Made by a program: the position numbers and the translations under genes. A stretch of 38,594 nt of DNA, from the NCBI RefSeq assembly GCF_028282265.1, contig NZ_JANQIH010000066.1, positions 1 through 38,594 of the forward strand, in the 5' to 3' direction. Position 1 is the first letter of the stretch, and each line of letters starts with the position of its first letter. Below, in pieces: positions 33,795-38,594 of the stretch. The notes under the pieces were generated by a model. It did not search any database and was not told where the DNA came from. It saw nothing but the letters and a program-made list of their open reading frames with translations. Origin of the DNA: Allomuricauda sp. Lineage in GTDB: Bacteria; Bacteroidota; Bacteroidia; Flavobacteriales; Flavobacteriaceae.

Positions 33795-34703
33795 TTGAAC
33801 CACTACCATACACTTCAGGATTACTGCAGGGCCATAAATATTTCAGCCCCTAAGTGGCAGGACTTTGATACACGCACCTTTGAGGAAAATATGAAAACGG
33901 TACATCATAAGATGCCTCCGTTTAAACATGAATTTTATGCCATTGCCCTTAAGCTTGAGGGAAGTGGCTTTACCACCACCGGAAACTACTCCACAAAGGA
34001 CCTCGCTGCCACGGTTTTTTTCAATTCGCCATATCAAATTATTCAATGGGATATCGCTCCCGACTGGAATGGATACTATGTCATTTTTTCAGAAGATTTT
34101 TATCGTGAGCCCCATCACCAACATCGTATAACAGAGCAATTCCCATTCTTGCTCTCAGACCATACCGTCCCCTTGACCATGGATGAGAATGAATCCGTCC
34201 TATTTGAAAAAATCTTTATAGACATTTTGGAGGAATTCCGGCAAGAACAAAAAAACCATCGCAAGGTGATCAAAGGCTATATAGACATTCTTCTTCTCAA
34301 AGTAGCGCGGTTATTTCAGGAGCAATCCAAACCCAATGACAACAATCGTGAAGAGCGCAACAAGGACATTCGAATGGTAGGGCGATTTAAAACACTCATC
34401 GAAGAGAGTTTTCAACCCGGTAAACTTTACGAAGGGGAAAGTCCGCACCAAGTTCAGTTTTATGCCGAGCAGATGCATGTGCACCCCAACCATTTGAACG
34501 CTGTGATACGACGGATTACGGATACACCCGCTTCCGAGCTCATACAGAAACATGTTTTGGCCTTAGCCAAGTCGCGATTGAAAAATACCAGTTTATCCAT
34601 TAAGGAAATCGCTTACGAACTACACTACAACTATCCCAACCACTTCGCCAACTTTTTCAAAAAGCAGCTGGGAATGACCCCCAATCAATACCGAAATTCC
34701 TAG
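33795..34703 (+). CDS. AraC-family transcriptional regulator
   Basis: I start at TTG 33795 because the sequence from there (NHYHTLQDYCRAI) resembles the usual N terminus of this Bacteroidota AraC group; TTG 33753 in the same frame is possible, and no ATG is nearby. The 302 residues comprise a cupin-like sensor half (PPFKHEFYAIALKLEGSGF, YQIIQWDIAPDWNGYYVIFSEDFY) and a C-terminal double helix-turn-helix: YAEQMHVHPNHLNAVIRRITDTPASELI and SLSIKEIAYELHYNYPNHFANFFKKQLGMTPNQYRNS. The ligand is unknown. The gene stands directly before a region with a 10-bp direct repeat at 21-bp spacing and then the hydrolase/SDR operon, which I take as its target. Confidence 0.9.
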   Translation: MNHYHTLQDYCRAINISAPKWQDFDTRTFEENMKTVHHKMPPFKHEFYAIALKLEGSGFTTTGNYSTKDLAATVFFNSPYQIIQWDIAPDWNGYYVIFSEDFYREPHHQHRITEQFPFLLSDHTVPLTMDENESVLFEKIFIDILEEFRQEQKNHRKVIKGYIDILLLKVARLFQEQSKPNDNNREERNKDIRMVGRFKTLIEESFQPGKLYEGESPHQVQFYAEQMHVHPNHLNAVIRRITDTPASELIQKHVLALAKSRLKNTSLSIKEIAYELHYNYPNHFANFFKKQLGMTPNQYRNS

Positions 34704-34713
34704 CGTTTCGCTG

Positions 34714-34783
34714 CTTGCTTTGAATTTTGTACTTCTTGCTTTGATGCGCGTAGTTCCTTCTTCCTAGGCTCACCATAATTTTG
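34714..34783 (+). promoter_or_regulatory. Candidate AraC operator and promoter of the hydrolase operon
   Basis: CTTGCTTTGA occurs at 34714-34723 and again at 34735-34744, a perfect direct repeat with a period of 21 bp, two helical turns, as in classical AraC half-site pairs. Downstream is a -7 element TAATTTTG (34776-34783), 24 nt before the ATG at 34808. There is no TTTG at the expected -33 place (about 34753-34756 reads GTTC), which fits an activator-dependent promoter. The second half-site ends about 45 nt before the predicted transcription start. Confidence 0.65.
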
Positions 34784-34807
34784 TGTTGTAATTAAAAATC
34801 AAAGACC

Positions 34808-35779
34808 ATGAAAAAAATTGCTATCACATCCTTAACATTTTTTTACGCCCTTTTGATGATAGGGCAAAACCAGAATTCAACACAAAAAACAAATGCCATG
34901 AAAAAAGTAACATTTACAAGAGAAAACGTACAACTTGTTGGAAACCTTTACTTTCCAGAAAACTTCGACCCAAACTCAAAATATCCTACTGTGGTTGTGG
35001 GTGGGTCATTAACCTCTGTAAAAGAACAGATGGCGGGGACTTACGCCGATAAGTTAGCCAAACAAGGAATTATCGCACTTGCCTTTGACTTCAGCCACTA
35101 CGGTGAAAGCCAAGGAACTCCAAGGCAGTATGAAGATCCTGAAATAAAATTAAAGGATTTAAAAGCGGCTGTCGGCTTTTTAAATGACCTGCCTTATACC
35201 GAGGGCATTGGTGCCTTAGGTGTATGTACTGCTGGTGGAAACGTAGCTTATTTGGCCACAGAAGATTCCCGTGTAGATGCTATTGCCACTGTTGCCGCAT
35301 GGTTACCTAATGAAGAGACGCTCCCGTTGCTTTATGGAAATGAAGAAAACCTGAATGCACTACGAAGCAAAGGGAAAGAAGCCAAGAATGCCTATAAAAA
35401 TGAAGGTGTAACCGAGATGGTTCTTGCTTACAGTGATACAGATAAAACCGCATCGCATTTTGGTCCCATGGAATATTACATGGACCAAACCAGAGGTGGG
35501 GGCGTAAGAGCGTGGGAAAATTCATTTGCGGTCATGAGCTGGGAAACTTGGTTGGACTTTAGTCCCATGGAGAAGGCCTCTCATATCAAAATTCCATCAA
35601 TGATAATACATTCAGATGGGAGCGCCTTGCCGGACAACGCAAAGCAGTTTTACAATGAGCTGTCAGGAGAAAAGGAATTGGTTTGGTTAGATGGATATCA
35701 CTTTGATTTCTACGATCAAGAGGCTCAGGTAAATGAAGCGGTAGCCAACGCAAGCCGATTCTTTAAGGAAAAACTGTAA
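34808..35779 (+). CDS. Secreted alpha/beta hydrolase with Cys nucleophile
   Basis: The 323-residue protein has a signal-like N terminus (MKKIAITSLTFFYALLMIGQ). The alpha/beta hydrolase domain begins around residue 31, where an internal Met could serve as a cytoplasmic start. Core marks are PTVVVGGSLTSVKEQMAGTYADKLAKQGIIALAFDFSHYGESQG. The nucleophile elbow is GVCTAGG with Cys140 instead of Ser, then IHSDGSALPDNAK and the catalytic His298 in GYHFDFYD. A Cys nucleophile is known from dienelactone hydrolase; this group (COG1073, YcjY-like) has no clear substrate. It is the first gene of the putative AraC-controlled operon, followed 21 nt later by an SDR, and is a paralogue of the C-terminal half of the gene at 36681. 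Confidence 0.88.
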   Translation: MKKIAITSLTFFYALLMIGQNQNSTQKTNAMKKVTFTRENVQLVGNLYFPENFDPNSKYPTVVVGGSLTSVKEQMAGTYADKLAKQGIIALAFDFSHYGESQGTPRQYEDPEIKLKDLKAAVGFLNDLPYTEGIGALGVCTAGGNVAYLATEDSRVDAIATVAAWLPNEETLPLLYGNEENLNALRSKGKEAKNAYKNEGVTEMVLAYSDTDKTASHFGPMEYYMDQTRGGGVRAWENSFAVMSWETWLDFSPMEKASHIKIPSMIIHSDGSALPDNAKQFYNELSGEKELVWLDGYHFDFYDQEAQVNEAVANASRFFKEKL

Positions 35780-35800
35780 TAACAAAACAAAAAAAGTATC

Positions 35801-36646
35801 ATGAAAAAGTTTGACAACAGCACCGTATGGTTCATCACTGGAGCCTCATCAGGATTTGGAAAATCATTGGCACAGCATGCTATTGAAAAAGGATATAAAG
35901 TCGTTGCCACGGCAAGAAGACAAGAAAAGCTAAAGGAATTGCAAGCAACCGCTCCTGATCAAGTCCTTCCCTTGCAAATGGATGTAACCCAAAGAAAGGA
36001 AGTAAAACAAGCCATTGAAAAAACCATTGCCCATTGGGGTAAAATCGATGTTCTCATCAATAATGCCGGTTATGGAATTGTAGGTGCTTTGGAAGAAACT
36101 CCAGAAGATGAATTAAGAAAACAAATGGAGACCAATTTCTTTGGTGCCGTTGCCGTAACCCAAGAAGCTTTACCTCATATGCGTAAAGAACGAAGTGGAG
36201 CAGTTGTAAATATGAGTAGTATGGGGGGCAATATGTCATTTGGAGGTTTTGGTGCCTACTCGGCATCCAAATTTGCCCTGGAAGGAGCCTCTGAAGCTTT
36301 GGCCCAAGAAGTTGCTCCTTTTGGAATTAAAACCATGATTGTTGAGCCCGGAGCATTCCGAACCGAGTTCGCAGGGGAAGCTTTAAAACACATGCCAAAA
36401 ATCGATGCGTATGATGAGATTGTTGGAGGAACACGTGATTTTGCCAAGGGCATGCATAATACGCAGGAAGGCGACCCTAAAAAAGCGGCAGAAGCTATTG
36501 AACAAGCATTGCTTTCTGATAACACTCCGCTCCGTTTACAATTAGGAAAGGATTCGGTCGATGCCGTAAAAGCGCATGGAGAACAATTGCTAGAAGATTT
36601 GGAAAGTTGGAGACAAGTTGCCGAAAACACATCTTTTGCAAGTTGA
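35801..36646 (+). CDS. SDR family oxidoreductase
   Basis: The 281-residue protein has TGASSGFG (13-20), a TARR segment after the second strand that suggests NADP(H), NNAG (87-90), Ser140 and Tyr153/Lys157 in YSASK, then VEPGAFRTEF. A C-terminal extension (about 240-281) ends in helices. It resembles SDRs often annotated as short-chain oxidoreductases of unknown substrate. It lies between two related hydrolase genes (21 nt behind one, 34 nt ahead of the other), so it probably acts on the same compound class, for example an ester or lactone and the alcohol released from it (inference). Confidence 0.92.
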   Translation: MKKFDNSTVWFITGASSGFGKSLAQHAIEKGYKVVATARRQEKLKELQATAPDQVLPLQMDVTQRKEVKQAIEKTIAHWGKIDVLINNAGYGIVGALEETPEDELRKQMETNFFGAVAVTQEALPHMRKERSGAVVNMSSMGGNMSFGGFGAYSASKFALEGASEALAQEVAPFGIKTMIVEPGAFRTEFAGEALKHMPKIDAYDEIVGGTRDFAKGMHNTQEGDPKKAAEAIEQALLSDNTPLRLQLGKDSVDAVKAHGEQLLEDLESWRQVAENTSFAS

Positions 36647-36680
36647 ACAAATCGATTTCATAATATTAAAAACCCACATC

Positions 36681-38594
36681 ATGAAAAGAATACTATTGAT
36701 TACACTGATTATACTGGGCATTTTGGCCTGTAAAACCGAAAAAAAAGAGAACCCTGAAACTTCAAAAGACATAATCATGACTTCTGAAAACGCCGTGGAA
36801 ATGGAAAAAGATAAAGCTGAAATTCAATCCCTTGTGGAAACACTTTTTAGTGAAGCCGATAACAGAAACTGGGAAGCTGTGATGAATACCATGGCCGATT
36901 CAGTGTACACCAATTATACCGCCTTGGGGGGAGATGCCGGTTTCAAAAGCCCTAAAACTATAGTTGACGGATGGCAACAACTATTACCCGGTTTTGAAAG
37001 AACGGTTCACAACCCTCACAACTTTGCTATTTGGATTGCTGGTGATAGGGCAACTGCTACCTTGGATGCTATTGCGACACATTTTCTAGATGGTGCACAT
37101 TGGACCGTTTTTGTAGGTTACGACACCGAGTACATCAAAGAAAATGGCTCATGGAAACTGGCACGAATCGATTTGAGCCTGTATGACCAAAGCGGGGACC
37201 AAACCCTTCCTCAAAAGGCATTGGAAAATGTAAATGGTGGCAACATCCCCAATTTACAGGAAGCCCAAAACATAGCTCCTATTGAGCAATTTTTTACGGC
37301 TTTAGAAAACCGAAACCTCGAAAATGTCCTTGCCCCACTCTCTAGAAATGTGGTGCAGGAGATGCCCTTTGCCCCCTTAAATTTTCCAAAAATCTTAAAT
37401 GGTATTGAAGCCATGCAGAATCAATATTCTGGGGTCATGGAGTATACCCAGAACTATAATAGGACGTATTTCGGTACCAAAGACCCCAATGTGATTATTG
37501 CAAAGTTTTCTGGCACCATCACCACAGGAGAGGGCAAGCCTTACAACAACTCCTATGTTGGTATTTACACCATCTCGGAAGATGGAAAAATTGAAAAATT
37601 TGTGGAACATTTTAATCCCAATGTTCTTTTGAACGGTTGGCCGGGCTTGCAACCCGAAGCCTACTCAATGCACGAGGCTGGCGCCAAAACCAACGGTGGG
37701 GTGACCATGGAGGAAGTGACCTTTAACAACAATGGAATTCTATTGAAAGGGCATTTGTTTTTCCCGCCCAATTTTGACACCTCCCAAAAATATGCTGCAG
37801 CGGTTGTTACAGGAAGCTGGACCAGCATCAAAGAACAGATGCCCGACGAATATGCAAGTCTTTTGGCACAAGATGGACTCATCACCTTGACTTTTGACTT
37901 TACAGGATTCGGTGAAAGCGAAGGCCAACCCCGGCAAGTAGAAGATTACAATCTGAAAATTAAAGACATTAAAGCTGCCGTTGATTTTCTTTCTTCCCAT
38001 GCCAATGTGGATACGGCAAACCTTTCAGGTTTGGGTGTCTGTGCCAGCTCCGGTTACATGGCCCATGCCACAGCACAAGACAATCGAATCAAAAATCTGA
38101 TATTGGTAGCGCCTTGGCTGCACAATCCTGAAATTGCCAAGATGATTTATGATTTGAGACCCGGTGGAACCGAAGGACTTTTGGAAGCTGCTAGAAAAGC
38201 AAAACAACGTTATGCAGAATCCGGTGAAATGGAATATGTACTTGCCGCTAGTGAGCTTGACCCTTTGAGTGCAATGTACGTTCCAGAAAACGCTTTTGAT
38301 TACTATTTGAATCCTGCGAAGGCAGCTGGCCCAAAATACGACAATCGGTTTGCGGTAAGTAGTTGGGAGCCATGGTTGACTTTTGACGGTATTTCTGTCG
38401 GAAAGGACATTTCACAACCCGTTTTTATAGTACATAGTGAAAGTGGAGCAGTACCGCAAGGTGCCAAAGTTTTTTATGAACTGCTGCCCGGTGAAAAAGA
38501 AATTAAATGGTTGAATGATTATAATCAACAGCAACTTTATTTTGAGAAAGAAGCGGTATCTGCCGCGATGGCTCAAGTAGTTGATTTTCTTAAA
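36681..38594 (+). CDS. Lipoprotein fusing two SnoaL/NTF2-like domains to an alpha/beta hydrolase (3' partial)
   Basis: The frame is open from ATG 36681 to the end of the window (638 codons, no stop), so the C terminus is missing by at least a few residues. It starts with the lipoprotein signal MKRILLITLIILGILAC (Cys17). Residues about 45-170 form a SnoaL/NTF2-like domain (IQSLVETLFSEADNRNWEAVMNTMADS ... KENGSWKLARIDLSL). Residues about 198-318 form a second one (IEQFFTALENRNLENVLAPLS ... EDGKIEKFVEHFNP). Residues from about 340 form an alpha/beta hydrolase closely related to the gene at 34808, with nucleophile elbow GVCASSG (Cys454) and IVHSESGAVPQGAK. Where the relative has GYHFDFY with the catalytic His, this protein has DYNQQQLYF (Asn615-Gln618), so hydrolase activity may be lost. 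It would be attached to a membrane. Confidence 0.87.
   Translation, partial: MKRILLITLIILGILACKTEKKENPETSKDIIMTSENAVEMEKDKAEIQSLVETLFSEADNRNWEAVMNTMADSVYTNYTALGGDAGFKSPKTIVDGWQQLLPGFERTVHNPHNFAIWIAGDRATATLDAIATHFLDGAHWTVFVGYDTEYIKENGSWKLARIDLSLYDQSGDQTLPQKALENVNGGNIPNLQEAQNIAPIEQFFTALENRNLENVLAPLSRNVVQEMPFAPLNFPKILNGIEAMQNQYSGVMEYTQNYNRTYFGTKDPNVIIAKFSGTITTGEGKPYNNSYVGIYTISEDGKIEKFVEHFNPNVLLNGWPGLQPEAYSMHEAGAKTNGGVTMEEVTFNNNGILLKGHLFFPPNFDTSQKYAAAVVTGSWTSIKEQMPDEYASLLAQDGLITLTFDFTGFGESEGQPRQVEDYNLKIKDIKAAVDFLSSHANVDTANLSGLGVCASSGYMAHATAQDNRIKNLILVAPWLHNPEIAKMIYDLRPGGTEGLLEAARKAKQRYAESGEMEYVLAASELDPLSAMYVPENAFDYYLNPAKAAGPKYDNRFAVSSWEPWLTFDGISVGKDISQPVFIVHSESGAVPQGAKVFYELLPGEKEIKWLNDYNQQQLYFEKEAVSAAMAQVVDFLK

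Noticed and set aside
1-38594. CRISPR array, phage genes, insertion sequence, toxin-antitoxin or defence system
   Set aside because: I found no regularly spaced repeats, transposase, integrase, phage structural or defence-type genes on either strand.

Overview
This window is a chromosomal piece of a Bacteroidota genome, almost certainly a marine member of the Flavobacteriaceae (Muricauda/Flagellimonas-like is my guess from protein style, not tested). The grounds are a SusC/SusD pair, many lipoproteins, families typical of flavobacteria (DUF6090, DUF4097 behind a sigma/anti-sigma pair, DUF1501/DUF1800), near absence of Shine-Dalgarno sequences, and several promoters of the Bacteroidota type (TAnnTTTG at -7).

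Layout. (1) 1-9582, plus strand: a polysaccharide utilisation locus with SusC (5' end outside the window), SusD, a GH144-type glycoamylase-like lipoprotein, a GH3 beta-glucosidase and an S1 sulfatase lipoprotein. The GH144 + GH3 pairing points to a beta-1,2-glucan; the sulfatase is an unexpected companion. (2) 9559-10806, minus strand: a small one-helix membrane ORF and a CorA-type transporter broken by one in-frame amber codon and carrying GTN instead of the GMN signature. (3) 11221-14726: a small lipoprotein, then a minus-strand DUF1800-DUF1501 pair. (4) 15095-15460, minus strand: a tRNA-Asn gene between two tRNA-Asn scraps, one holding a 35-nt palindrome in its D-loop, the other joined to a dispersed-repeat-like sequence, with two terminators and one promoter. 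(5) 15478-20371: rseP (minus), then SCO1/SenC, feoA, feoB and a 49-residue Cys-rich FeoB-associated protein (plus). (6) 20500-23348: sigma factor, HEAT-repeat anti-sigma-like protein and two DUF4097 proteins. (7) 23343-26646, minus strand: DUF423, DUF2141, a one-helix membrane protein and an S9 peptidase. (8) 26766-32486: three DUF6090 paralogues around a tricorn-type protease. (9) 32496-38594: an SDR, an unrecognised helical protein, an AraC-family regulator, then an apparent target operon of hydrolase, SDR and a lipoprotein fusing two SnoaL/NTF2-like domains to a second hydrolase. That last gene runs off the window.

How the parts work together. The first block imports and degrades a glucan at the cell surface and in the periplasm. 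The Feo block takes up ferrous iron. The sigma block looks like an envelope-sensing cassette with surface beta-strand repeat outputs. In the last block a 10-bp direct repeat spaced exactly 21 bp apart lies between the AraC gene and the hydrolase operon and looks like the regulator's operator. The least explained parts are the DUF6090/tricorn neighbourhood, the AraC-controlled hydrolase/SDR/fusion operon whose second hydrolase has lost its catalytic histidine, and the damaged tRNA-Asn array.
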